From Solirubrobacterales bacterium (GTDB lineage: Bacteria; Actinomycetota; Thermoleophilia; Solirubrobacterales; Solirubrobacteraceae), in NCBI GenBank assembly GCA_003138355.1, contig PLFX01000032.1, positions 23,640 through 87,639 of the forward strand: a stretch of 64,000 nt of DNA. Direction: 5' to 3'. A program made the position numbers and the translations under genes. Of this stretch, positions 51,570-60,367 are shown in pieces (within the stretch, counting starts at the first letter, position 1; every line of letters starts with the position of its first letter). Below the pieces are notes generated by a model. The model was not told the origin of the DNA and made no database searches. It saw only the letters and a list, made by a program, of their open reading frames with translations.

Positions 51570-52012
51570 CGCTCCTCCGTGATCATGCGCTCGAGCAGCG
51601 CGAGTGCGCGGTCGAGCATGGCGCGGTCATCGGGCTCGAACGACGCGAGGCGGCGCGCGATATAGGCGTCACGGCGGGTCCGGCTGTCCCGCAGCAGCGC
51701 GCGGCCCGGCTCGGTCACCGCAACGCGGCACGAGCGCCTGTCGCACGGGTCTGGTGTGCGCGCGACGAGCCCCCGGTCCTCGAGGATCGCCAGCAGGCGT
51801 GTCGCGGTCGGCCGGCGCACGCCCTCTAACTGTGCGAGCTCGCTTGGCGAGATCGGGCCGCGGCGGCCAATCGTGGTGAGCGCCGAGTCGAGCGCGGGCG
51901 GAAGGCCGCTACCCGCCTCGCGCCGCAGCCGTCGCGAGAGCCTCATCGTCACGCGCCGCAGGCGCGCCGGAAGCTCTTCGCGCGCAGTCGGAGTGGCAAC
52001 AGTCACAGTCAT
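51566..52012 (-). CDS. MarR-family transcriptional regulator
   Basis: LTTIGRRGPISPSELAQLEGVRRPTATRLLAILEDRGLVARTPDPCDRRSCRVAVTEPGR wHTH; overlaps ABC transporter start. Confidence 0.88.
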   Translation of the reverse strand: MTVTVATPTAREELPARLRRVTMRLSRRLRREAGSGLPPALDSALTTIGRRGPISPSELAQLEGVRRPTATRLLAILEDRGLVARTPDPCDRRSCRVAVTEPGRALLRDSRTRRDAYIARRLASFEPDDRAMLDRALALLERMITEER

Positions 52013-52035
52013 ATAGTTAGTAGTGCTAACTATAT
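52011..52035. promoter_or_regulatory. Probable MarR operator
   Basis: Perfect 10-bp inverted repeat ATATAGTTAG-tagtg-CTAACTATAT at the marR start, between divergent marR and NUDIX genes; AT-rich in a high-GC genome. Confidence 0.8.
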
Positions 52036-52077
52036 CAGCGGGCTTTCCGCGTTCCACAGGGCATAGCCTGTCGGCCG

Positions 52078-52728
52078 ATGGAACTGAGTTCGGGCACACT
52101 CGCCCGCGGTAACTGGCGCCCCGAACAGGTACACGTGACCTGGTCGCAGGACCCTTACGATCCGCCACCTGCGGCCGCGCGAGCCGCGAACGACGCGATC
52201 GCCGAACTAGCGCGCCGCGGGTCCCCCTCCCACGACGGCACGAGCGCGCGACTTGTCAGCTTCCGCGCGACCCCGGACGGGCTTACGCTCGAGCTGCAAC
52301 CGATCCGCTGGTCGCTGCGGCTGAGCGCGAGCGACGCGCTGCAGAGCCTCGCAGCGATGTGCGTCGTCCGCACGACCGACGGGCGCTGGCTTGCCGGTCA
52401 TCGCGCCGACTGGCTCGCCTCGTGGCCCGGCCGCTGGGCGCTCGGCGCCGGCGGCTCGGTGGAGGCCGGCGAGCACCCGGTGCACACGCTGCGCCGCGAG
52501 CTGCTCGAGGAGTGGTCGCTGGAGGCCGCGCAGTTGACGATCGAAGCGCTCGTCTGCCTCCCACAACGCCTCGTCCTCTTCGTTGGCATCGCCTGGGTCC
52601 CGCCGGACGCAACCGTCGTCTACGAGGCTGAGCATTCGGGCTACGCGTGGTGGCCGTCCGATCCGGAGCAGTGGCCACCCGAAGCCGACGGCGCGGTCCG
52701 CGACATGGGCCGCCTACTCGCGGCGTGA
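52078..52728 (+). CDS. NUDIX hydrolase
   Basis: Nudix box GGSVEAGEHPVHTLRRELLEEWSL. Confidence 0.85.
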   Translation: MELSSGTLARGNWRPEQVHVTWSQDPYDPPPAAARAANDAIAELARRGSPSHDGTSARLVSFRATPDGLTLELQPIRWSLRLSASDALQSLAAMCVVRTTDGRWLAGHRADWLASWPGRWALGAGGSVEAGEHPVHTLRRELLEEWSLEAAQLTIEALVCLPQRLVLFVGIAWVPPDATVVYEAEHSGYAWWPSDPEQWPPEADGAVRDMGRLLAA

Positions 52729-53045
52729 TCACGTTCAAGAATCTCGAACGAGCGTCGTTCGCCCACTCGGTGATCTACACCGCGTTGCTGATCGTGGCGT
52801 TCGGCTTCCACAATCCGCAGCCGGAGACGGTGATCCTCGGCTTCAGCCACGGGATCCTCTGGATCTTGATGTCGCTCGCCTGCCTGTATGCGGCACGCGC
52901 GCGCGTCATCCCGCTACGGATCGCGGTCGCTGTTGCGGTGCTCGGCGGGATCGGGCCGTTCTTCGGGAGCGCCGAGTTCGTGCGCGAGCAACGCCGCCGC
53001 GCGGGCGCCCGCCAGCAGCCCGGCTCCGGGGGATCGCCACGCTAG
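52725..53045 (+). CDS. DUF3817-like small membrane protein
   Basis: LERASFAHSVIYTALLIVAFGFHNPQPETVILGFSHGILWILMSLACLYAAR; GTG start overlapping NUDIX stop. Confidence 0.7.
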   Translation: MITFKNLERASFAHSVIYTALLIVAFGFHNPQPETVILGFSHGILWILMSLACLYAARARVIPLRIAVAVAVLGGIGPFFGSAEFVREQRRRAGARQQPGSGGSPR

Positions 53046-53055
53046 AGTGCATGTA

Positions 53056-56000
53056 ATGGCCGTCGATACGACGATCCAGGTTGTCATGCCGAAGATGGGG
53101 GACTCGGTTGCCGAGGGCACGGTCCTCGGATGGCGTAAGGCTGAAGGCGATCGCGTCGCAGCGGACGAGACGATCGTCGACATCTCGACCGACAAGGTCG
53201 ACGCCGAGGTAGTCGCTCCGGCCTCCGGCACGCTCGTGAAGGTGCACGCCGCCGAGGGTGACAGCGTGAGCGTCGGCGCAGTGCTCGCCGAGATCGTTCC
53301 GACGAACGGTTCAGACCCCGTCGCAACCGTCGAGCCGACCCCGGCCGCGCGACCCGAACCGACGCCGCCGACGATCGTGGACATCGTCACCCCGAAGGCC
53401 GGCGAGTCGATCAGCGAAGGCACGATCCTCGCCTGGACGGTCGCGGTAGGCGATCGCGTCAAGGCAGGCCAGACGATCGTCGAGATCTCCACAGACAAGG
53501 TCGACGTCGAGCTTCCGGCGCCTACCGGCGGGACGATCAGCGAGATCCTCGCGAGCGAAGGCGACACCGTGACCGTCGGCCAAGTGATCGGTCGGATCGA
53601 GGCCGGCGGCGCCGTCGCCGATTCGACCGAAGCTGAAAACGAGCCGGCTGCTCGCGAGGCTGCCGCGGACAGCCAGGCGGCATCCGACGGGGCCGCTGCT
53701 TCGCCCGTTGCGCGGCGCGCGGCCGACGCGCACTCGGTCGATCTCACGACCGTCGCCGGCTCCGGCCCGCGCGGGCGCGTCACGAAGGCCGACGTCCTGG
53801 ATGCGGCCGGCCAGCCTGCCACCAAGGCTATGGCGGCGGCGTCGATGGCGATCAAGGGCGGAGCGGCGATGCTCGTCCACTACATGGAGGAGAGTCGCAA
53901 GATCCCGACAGCGACGAGCTTCCGCACGCTCGCGGTCGGCACCCTCGAAGCGCGGCGCGGCCAACTCAAGCAAGCCGGCAAGAAGGTTTCCTTCACGCAC
54001 CTGATCGCGTTTGCGGTCGCCCGAGCAGCGGCGGCGCTGCCGGTCATGGCCCAGCACTTCGCTGAGATCGACGCGATCCCTCACCGACTCGACGACGGCG
54101 CCGTCAACCTCGGCCTGGCCGTCGACGTCGAGCGCAGGGACGGGTCACGCACGCTGCTGGTCCCCGTCGTGCGCGACGCCGGCAACCTGGCGTTCGACGC
54201 GTTCCTGACCGCTTACGACGACCTGGTCGAACGCGCGCGCACGAACAGCCTGACCGCCGACGATCTCCAGGGCGCGAATATCACGCTGACGAACCCCGGC
54301 GGTATCGGCACGTCGGCGTCGGTACCGCGCCTGATGGAGGGGCAGGGCACGATCGTCGCGGCGGGCGCGATCGCCTACCCGTCGGGCCTGGCTGCGGTTG
54401 GCGCCCAGCTCGGCGCGGAGAAGGTGATGACGCTGACGTCAACCTATGACCACCGGATCATCCAGGGGGCGGAGTCCGGCCGCTTCCTCGCGCTGGTCGA
54501 GTCGCTGTTGGGCGGCGCGGACTCGTTCTATGAGGCGGTCTTCGCGGCGCTCGGCCTCGAGCTCCCCGCGCAGACGCGGGCAACGCCGGCGCCACAGCCG
54601 GCGAGCGCTGCCGCTCCAAACGAGGAGCTGCTCGCCGCCGTTCAATCCGCCGTCTCGCTCGTGCGAGCACACCGCACATATGGCCACCTGGCGGCGAAGC
54701 TTGACCCGCTCGGCTCGCCGCCGGTCGGAGACCCGTCGCTGGACCCCCGCCCGCTCGGCCTCACGCCGGAGTTGATGGCGCAGATCCCGGCCCGGATCCT
54801 CCAGATCCACGTTCCCGGTCGCACGCTCGCCGAGGCTTACCCGCACCTGCAAGAGGTCTACTGCGGCACGATCGCCTTCCAGATCGAGCACATCGGCTCC
54901 CACCGTCAGCGCACCTGGCTGCGGGAGAAGATCGAGGGCGGCGCGTTTCGCCAGCCGCTCACGAATGACGAGCGGCGCGCGCTGCTCAAGCGCCTGGTCG
55001 AAGTCGACGCGCTCGAGCGCTTCATGCACAAGGCCTACCTCGGTCAGCATCAGTTTTCGATCGAGGGCGTCGATATGACCGTGCCGATGCTCGACGAGAT
55101 GATCGCCCTCGCCGCCGACGACGGCGCGGAGGAGGTTGTGATCGGGATGGCCCACCGCGGTCGCCTGAACGTGCTGGCCCACGGTCTGGGACGCGCGTAC
55201 GAGTCGATCTTCGCGGAGTTCGAGGGGGCGACAATGCTCGATGCGATCACGACGAACAAGCCGCAGGGCGGCACGGGTGACGTCAAGTACCACCATGGCG
55301 CCCAGGGCGCGAAGCGTCTCCCGTCGGGCCAGCTGGTCCGCGTCAACCTGGAGTCGAATCCATCGCACCTCGAATACGTCGCACCGGTCGTGATCGGCGC
55401 AACGCGCGCGGCGCAAACGACCCACGAGGGATCACGGACGGCGCAGTCCGTGACCCGCGCGGTGCCCGTCGTGATCCATGGCGACGCGGCCTTCCCCGGT
55501 CAGGGCGTCGTCGCCGAGACGCTGAACCTCCAAACACTCGACGGCTACCAGGTCGGCGGCACGCTGCACCTGATCACGAACAACCAGATCGGCTTCACCA
55601 CCGAACCCGACGACGGCCGCTCGACGCGCTGGGCCTCCGATCTCGCGAAGGGCTTCGACGTTCCGATCATCCATGTCAACGCCGACGACGTCGAGGGCTG
55701 CATCCAGGCGACGCGGCTCGCCTACGCCTTTCGCGCGGAGTTCGGCCACGACACGTTGATCGACCTGATCGGTTACCGCCGCTACGGTCACAACGAGGCC
55801 GACGAACCGGCCTACACGCAACCCGAGATGTACAACACGATCAAGACGCACAAGCGCGTCAGCGAGCTGTGGGCCGATCAGCTGATCGCCGCCGGCGTTG
55901 TCAGCCACGAAGAGGTCGCAGCCCAGCAGCAGGCAGTCTGGGATGTCCTCGCCCAGGCTCATCAGGAGCTCAAGGAGAAACTCGCACAGGTCGCTGAAGG

Positions 56001-57270
56001 CGGCATCCACGACGAACCGACCGGCGAGTACCGACTCGACAGCACACCGTCGCCCGACGTCATGACAGCCGTTCCCGCCGAGCTCCTCTCGGAGCTGAAC
56101 GAGCAGCTCCTGCGGATCCCGGAGGACTTCACAGTCCACCCGAAGCTTGTCCGCTACGTCGAGTCCCGCCGCGAATCATTCGCAAGCGGCACGGGCATCA
56201 ATTGGGCGCACGCCGAGGCGCTCGCTTTCGCCGCGCTGTTACGCGAAGGCCACCCGATCCGCCTGACAGGCCAGGACACCGAGCGCGGCACCTTCAGCCA
56301 GCGCCACCTCGTCCTGCACGATGCCCGCACTGGGCAGACGATCTGCCCGATGCAGAGCCTGCCGGGCGCGAGCGCCGGTTTCGAGCTCTACAACAGCCCA
56401 CTCTCCGAGCTCGGCTGCCTCGGCTTTGAATACGGCTACAGCCAGGAGGCTCCGCAGACGCTCGTGCTCTGGGAGGCGCAGTTCGGTGACTTCGTCAACG
56501 GCGCCCAGGTGATCGTCGACCAGTTCATCGCCTCCGGTCTCGCGAAATGGGGTCAAACCTCGCGCTTGACGCTGCTGCTTCCGCACGGCTACGAGGGGTC
56601 GGGGCCAGAGCATTCATCCGCGCGTCTCGAACGCTTCCTTCAGCTCGCCGCCGAGGGCAACTTGCGGATCGCGAACCCGACGGCTCCGGCCCAGTACTTC
56701 CACCTGCTCCGCCAGCAAGCCCAGATCGTCAAACAGCGGCCGCTCATCCTGATGACGCCGAAGTCGCTACTCCGCCTGCCTCAGGCAACGAGCAGCCTGG
56801 CCGATCTCACCGATGGCCGCGTCTACGGGGTGCTCGCCGAGCCGGGAATCGACGACTCGCAGGTCACGCGACTGATCCTCTGCACCGGCAAGATCTACTA
56901 CGACCTCGTCACCCACGCGGACCGTGCCGCCGCCGAGGCGATCGCGATCGGCCGCGTCGAGGTCCTCTACCCGTTTCCGGAGCAGGAGGTTCGAAGCCTC
57001 TTCGGACGCTATCCGAAGCTACGCGAGGTCGTCTGGACGCAAGAAGAACCCCGCAACATGGGCGCGCGTGCGTATATGTCACAGCGACTGCGCCAGATCA
57101 TCAGCGACACGCCACTCGAGTTCGCCTACATCGGTCGCCCCGAGCGGGCGAGCCCGGGCGAGGGCTACCCGGCCGCGCACGCCCAGGAGCAGACGCGCAT
57201 CGTGCGGACCGCGCTCGATATCAGCCAGCCCGTGTCGCAGTTCCCGATGCTCTTCCCGGGCGAACGGTAG
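53056..57270 (+). CDS. kgd: Multifunctional 2-oxoglutarate dehydrogenase: two lipoyl domains, E3-binding, E2 catalytic and E1 (ThDP) domains
   Basis: Two lipoyl motifs (ISTDKVDAEV, ISTDKVDVEL), PSBD (ASPVARRAADAHSVDLTTVAGSGPRGRVTKADV), TYDHRIIQGAESGRFL, E1 motifs GMAHRGRLNVLAHGLG, GDAAFPGQGVVAETLNL. Confidence 0.93.
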   Translation: MAVDTTIQVVMPKMGDSVAEGTVLGWRKAEGDRVAADETIVDISTDKVDAEVVAPASGTLVKVHAAEGDSVSVGAVLAEIVPTNGSDPVATVEPTPAARPEPTPPTIVDIVTPKAGESISEGTILAWTVAVGDRVKAGQTIVEISTDKVDVELPAPTGGTISEILASEGDTVTVGQVIGRIEAGGAVADSTEAENEPAAREAAADSQAASDGAAASPVARRAADAHSVDLTTVAGSGPRGRVTKADVLDAAGQPATKAMAAASMAIKGGAAMLVHYMEESRKIPTATSFRTLAVGTLEARRGQLKQAGKKVSFTHLIAFAVARAAAALPVMAQHFAEIDAIPHRLDDGAVNLGLAVDVERRDGSRTLLVPVVRDAGNLAFDAFLTAYDDLVERARTNSLTADDLQGANITLTNPGGIGTSASVPRLMEGQGTIVAAGAIAYPSGLAAVGAQLGAEKVMTLTSTYDHRIIQGAESGRFLALVESLLGGADSFYEAVFAALGLELPAQTRATPAPQPASAAAPNEELLAAVQSAVSLVRAHRTYGHLAAKLDPLGSPPVGDPSLDPRPLGLTPELMAQIPARILQIHVPGRTLAEAYPHLQEVYCGTIAFQIEHIGSHRQRTWLREKIEGGAFRQPLTNDERRALLKRLVEVDALERFMHKAYLGQHQFSIEGVDMTVPMLDEMIALAADDGAEEVVIGMAHRGRLNVLAHGLGRAYESIFAEFEGATMLDAITTNKPQGGTGDVKYHHGAQGAKRLPSGQLVRVNLESNPSHLEYVAPVVIGATRAAQTTHEGSRTAQSVTRAVPVVIHGDAAFPGQGVVAETLNLQTLDGYQVGGTLHLITNNQIGFTTEPDDGRSTRWASDLAKGFDVPIIHVNADDVEGCIQATRLAYAFRAEFGHDTLIDLIGYRRYGHNEADEPAYTQPEMYNTIKTHKRVSELWADQLIAAGVVSHEEVAAQQQAVWDVLAQAHQELKEKLAQVAEGGIHDEPTGEYRLDSTPSPDVMTAVPAELLSELNEQLLRIPEDFTVHPKLVRYVESRRESFASGTGINWAHAEALAFAALLREGHPIRLTGQDTERGTFSQRHLVLHDARTGQTICPMQSLPGASAGFELYNSPLSELGCLGFEYGYSQEAPQTLVLWEAQFGDFVNGAQVIVDQFIASGLAKWGQTSRLTLLLPHGYEGSGPEHSSARLERFLQLAAEGNLRIANPTAPAQYFHLLRQQAQIVKQRPLILMTPKSLLRLPQATSSLADLTDGRVYGVLAEPGIDDSQVTRLILCTGKIYYDLVTHADRAAAEAIAIGRVEVLYPFPEQEVRSLFGRYPKLREVVWTQEEPRNMGARAYMSQRLRQIISDTPLEFAYIGRPERASPGEGYPAAHAQEQTRIVRTALDISQPVSQFPMLFPGER

Positions 57271-57288
57271 CGTCGCCGGTCAGCGTCC

Positions 57289-57972
57289 TCAGGCAGCGAA
57301 CAGCTTCAGCTCAGGCTCGCGCGTACCGCGCAGCTCTTCGAGCGAGACCTCGACGCAGGCGATGCCACGCGCGCCGGCGAGGGTGCGGGCTTGGGGCTTG
57401 ATCGTCTGGGCCACGAGGACCCCCCGGCAGTCCGCCATCGCGGGATCGATGCGGATTCGCTCGAGGTAGCGAGCCAGCTGCTCCACCGCCTCGATCGTGC
57501 CGATGCGCTTGATCTCAACCGCGATCCAGCCGTCGGCGTCGTCGCGGCACATCAAGTCAACCGGGCCGATGTCGGTCGGCCACTCGCGGCGCACGAGGCG
57601 AAACCCCTCGCCGCAGTGGACAGGACGCTCTGCCAGCAGCTCCTGCAGGTCGCGCTCGACTCCGTCCTTCTCGAGCGGAATCGCGAGATCGGCCTCGTGG
57701 GAGATGTCGGCGAGAACCTCTTCGATTGCCACCTCGAGGAGCTCGCTGCCATTGAGCTTGCGGACCTCGATCCGCTCGGGCGGATCTCCCTCGATTTCGA
57801 TCGCCGTGGGTGGGGTCATCCAATTCTGCGGCTTGGCCTTAGAGCCACCGCCGTCGGAGTGAACCTGCACGGAGCCGTCCGCCTTTATCATCACCAGGCG
57901 CACGCCCATCGGTAGGAATGTCGAGAGGCGGCCGCTGTATGTGATCTCGCAGCGAGCAACGATCAGGCGCAT
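57289..57972 (-). CDS. nucS: Endonuclease NucS (non-canonical mismatch repair)
   Basis: MRLIVARCEITYSGRLSTFLPMGVRLVMIKADGSVQVHSD, WPTDIGPVDLMCRDDADGWIAVEIKRIGTIEAVEQLARYLE; C-terminus ELKLFAA. Confidence 0.95.
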   Translation of the reverse strand: MRLIVARCEITYSGRLSTFLPMGVRLVMIKADGSVQVHSDGGGSKAKPQNWMTPPTAIEIEGDPPERIEVRKLNGSELLEVAIEEVLADISHEADLAIPLEKDGVERDLQELLAERPVHCGEGFRLVRREWPTDIGPVDLMCRDDADGWIAVEIKRIGTIEAVEQLARYLERIRIDPAMADCRGVLVAQTIKPQARTLAGARGIACVEVSLEELRGTREPELKLFAA

Positions 57973-57996
57973 GGGGCGAACGTATCCGTCTGGGAC

Positions 57997-58443
57997 CTAT
58001 TGTGGCTCGAGCATCGATTGCTCCATGAGTCCGGTGCCCACGAGCGTACGCACGAGAGTCGCGACCTGCTCGAGCTCGAGGACAGGCGGACCGCCCGGGC
58101 CGTAGCCCATCTTCAGCTTTCCGCCTGATTCGCGAAGATCCTTGTAGTACGAGACCCACACGCTGTCTACCTCGCCGTCGTCGGCCGTGCGCCCGACGAG
58201 AAAGGCAAAAGGACGATAGGTGTCGTCGGGGTACTCGAGCTTGATGGCGCCCTTCAGGAACGGCGCCCACGTCTGACCTTCCCCCTCTTGGAGCGCGAAC
58301 GACTTCTCGATGTAGCCATGCTTCCCACAGAGGCCGCAGAGGAACCAACCTGCATCGTCCCGATGCTGTCCGATCAGCTCATCGATCTGTGCGGCATATG
58401 TGACCTGCCCGCACTGCTCGTCCGTGCATCGGATCACCCACAT
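57997..58443 (-). CDS. Hypothetical protein with zinc-ribbon-like Cys pairs
   Basis: MWVIRCTDEQCGQVTYA...GWFLCGLCGKHGYIEKSF. Confidence 0.6.
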   Translation of the reverse strand: MWVIRCTDEQCGQVTYAAQIDELIGQHRDDAGWFLCGLCGKHGYIEKSFALQEGEGQTWAPFLKGAIKLEYPDDTYRPFAFLVGRTADDGEVDSVWVSYYKDLRESGGKLKMGYGPGGPPVLELEQVATLVRTLVGTGLMEQSMLEPQ

Positions 58444-58504
58444 CAGTGTCCTCCTCTCGGGATAGCCCGCTCGCCAGCCTGGAGGATCGTAGCGCCGGCA
58501 CGTC

Positions 58505-58541
58505 AAGGGGGGCAGGGGACCGCAAGGGGGCAGGGGACCGC
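58505..58541 (+). repeat. G-rich tandem direct repeat / candidate G-quadruplex
   Basis: aaggggggcaggggaccgc|aagggggcaggggaccgc; four G runs within about 30 nt. Confidence 0.75.
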
Positions 58542-58629
58542 CCATCTGAACACCCAAATACTCGGCGAACGGGTCACGTTCGGACGGCACGGTGGGACGG
58601 ACTAACGCCGCGCGGTGGCCCGCGGCCGA

Positions 58630-59076
58630 CTACCTGATTGTCGCCTCGGCTACCGTCGCGTTCCCGCTGGCGTCAATGTTAATGAAGAACTCTCCGCCGC
58701 GGGCGATGCCAGATCCGTTAGATGCCGGGGCAAGTACATCCCAGTTGTACGGGGCGCCCGCAACTGTCTCGCCACCGCCCGTATAACCACACGTGGCTTC
58801 GCTGGCCACCGGGACGTATCCAGGATCGTTGGCCGCATAGTAAGACGAAAGATAGCCCTCGACGCGACCTATGAGGTAGTCGCAAGTCTCGACTTCAGAC
58901 CAACTGGGATCGACCTGGAACGTGGCTCCCGTACCCATATCCGGCCCCGACTGCGAACTGCTGGATCGGGCGCGAGCGGCGCGCGATGAGTGATGGTGCG
59001 GCGCCGTTCCGCCACCACCGCATGCCTGAACGCCGAGCAAACTCGCAACGCAGAGGATGACGCATCGCGCACGCAT
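58630..59076 (-). CDS. Putative secreted lipoprotein
   Basis: MRARCVILCVASLLGVQACGGGG lipobox-like N-terminus; remainder unknown. Confidence 0.5.
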   Translation of the reverse strand: MRARCVILCVASLLGVQACGGGGTAPHHHSSRAARARSSSSQSGPDMGTGATFQVDPSWSEVETCDYLIGRVEGYLSSYYAANDPGYVPVASEATCGYTGGGETVAGAPYNWDVLAPASNGSGIARGGEFFINIDASGNATVAEATIR

Positions 59077-59216
59077 CGCGTCCTAGCGCGCATCGTAGCC
59101 GTGCTAGTGCCGCACCGCTGCGGCCATGAACTCCGCTCGGCCCGCTACCGACCCGAGCCGGCGCCGGGCCAGGGTTGCGTCGGCCTTCAGGTCGGACCCT
59201 AGGCCGACCACCCCTA

Positions 59217-59242
59217 ATCCGTTCCGTCGTGGGGGAACGGAT
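59217..59242. terminator. Hairpin downstream of minus-strand 59254 gene
   Basis: Perfect 9-bp stem ATCCGTTCC-gtcgtggg-GGAACGGAT. Confidence 0.6.
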
Positions 59243-59253
59243 GCTGTGGCCTC

Positions 59254-59622
59254 TCAGGGGGATTCAGGGGCAGCGCTAGCATCGTCCTCGTCGACGGTGA
59301 CTTCGAGGAGTACCTCTCCGTGCGGACCGTAGATGCGAGTCGGGGGCGTTGGATTTCCGCGCTCGGCGACGATCGGTTCGAGGTCGCGGCGCATCCACTC
59401 GCGCACCGCGGACACGACGCCTTTGATCGCCTCGTCACCAGCTACGTCGAGCAGGCGGAGCGCCACAAATACCGCCGCTGCGGCCTCGATCGAGCGCTGC
59501 TCCTGTGGGTAGCTGTGCTCGACATGGAAGCCCTCGTCGCGGAGGGCGTCAGCTAGGGCCGCAAGCACCGGCATCTCGAGAGGACGGGCGCTCTCAATTG
59601 CGATCCTCGGCCGCTCAGTCAC
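59254..59622 (-). CDS. Small hypothetical protein with C-terminal RIYGPHGEVLLEVTV beta-hairpin motif (EACC1-like?)
   Basis: 122 aa, helical N-terminus plus 'IYGPxGEVLxEV' motif. Confidence 0.45.
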   Translation of the reverse strand: MTERPRIAIESARPLEMPVLAALADALRDEGFHVEHSYPQEQRSIEAAAAVFVALRLLDVAGDEAIKGVVSAVREWMRRDLEPIVAERGNPTPPTRIYGPHGEVLLEVTVDEDDASAAPESP

Positions 59623-59690
59623 TACCCGAGATTACGCCCATCTGGGGCGCAAGCGCTGAACGATCGGCTCGCACTGGGTAAGTCGCGACC

Positions 59691-60128
59691 TTAGGTCGAG
59701 CCGGCGTCCTCGAGGCCGAGCTCGCTACCGAGCGTCCGAAACGTCGTGCGAAGAAGCTCGGCGTCGGCGGGGTCGAGCCGCTCGCCTTCCATGGCGGCGA
59801 CTAGCGCGCGATGCATTCTCGCCTGCTCGGCGTGCTTCTGCTCGACCGCTGCCATTCGTTCTCTGACTTCCGCGAACGCCGCCTCGTCCCAGTCTTGCGT
59901 CCCGAGTAGGTAGGCCGGCGTCGTCTCGAGCGCCTCCGCGAGCGCGACGACTGCCCGCGCGGGGATGGCCACGCCTCCGACGCCGGTATCAAGCCATCGG
60001 TCGACCTGCGCCTTATTCGCGCCGATCTCCGGCCGCGCGAGGTTCATCCGCTCGGCGATCTCCGCATTCGTCCACTGCGCCTTTGCGCGCCGAGCGCGCT
60101 CCTTGATCTCGAGGTCGATCGCGTGCAT
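59691..60128 (-). CDS. XRE/Cro-CI-like HTH regulator
   Basis: ERARRAKAQWTNAEIAERMNLARPEIGANKAQVDRWLDTGVGGVAIPARAVVALAEALETTPAYLLG. Confidence 0.75.
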   Translation of the reverse strand: MHAIDLEIKERARRAKAQWTNAEIAERMNLARPEIGANKAQVDRWLDTGVGGVAIPARAVVALAEALETTPAYLLGTQDWDEAAFAEVRERMAAVEQKHAEQARMHRALVAAMEGERLDPADAELLRTTFRTLGSELGLEDAGST

Positions 60129-60242
60129 CGGTCGCATTCTGCCAGATCGCGAGGACGGTGGTCGGGCGCCGCGACTGAGAGGCGTGTCTGACGCAGCGCG
60201 CCTGATCAACGTGTCAGTCGATCTGCTACGATCGAGTGCAAT

Positions 60243-60350
60243 GTCTGCCCCCTACGCACTGCGCCCTTCCTCTGAGGTTCGCCCCCGGCTGCGTTTCAGT
60301 GCGTGGCTTGTCGGGCAGACGGCTCCTCCCGCGCAGGCGAGGGCGAACCT
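60243..60350. promoter_or_regulatory. Structured leader with nested inverted repeats upstream of the accessory operon
   Basis: GTCTGCCC (60243-60250)/GGGCAGAC (60313-60320); ACGCACTG (60254-60261)/CAGTGCGT (60297-60304); AGGTTCGCCC (60275-60284)/GGGCGAACCT (60341-60350). Confidence 0.7.
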
Positions 60351-60367
60351 GAGCGGACGGGCGAGGG

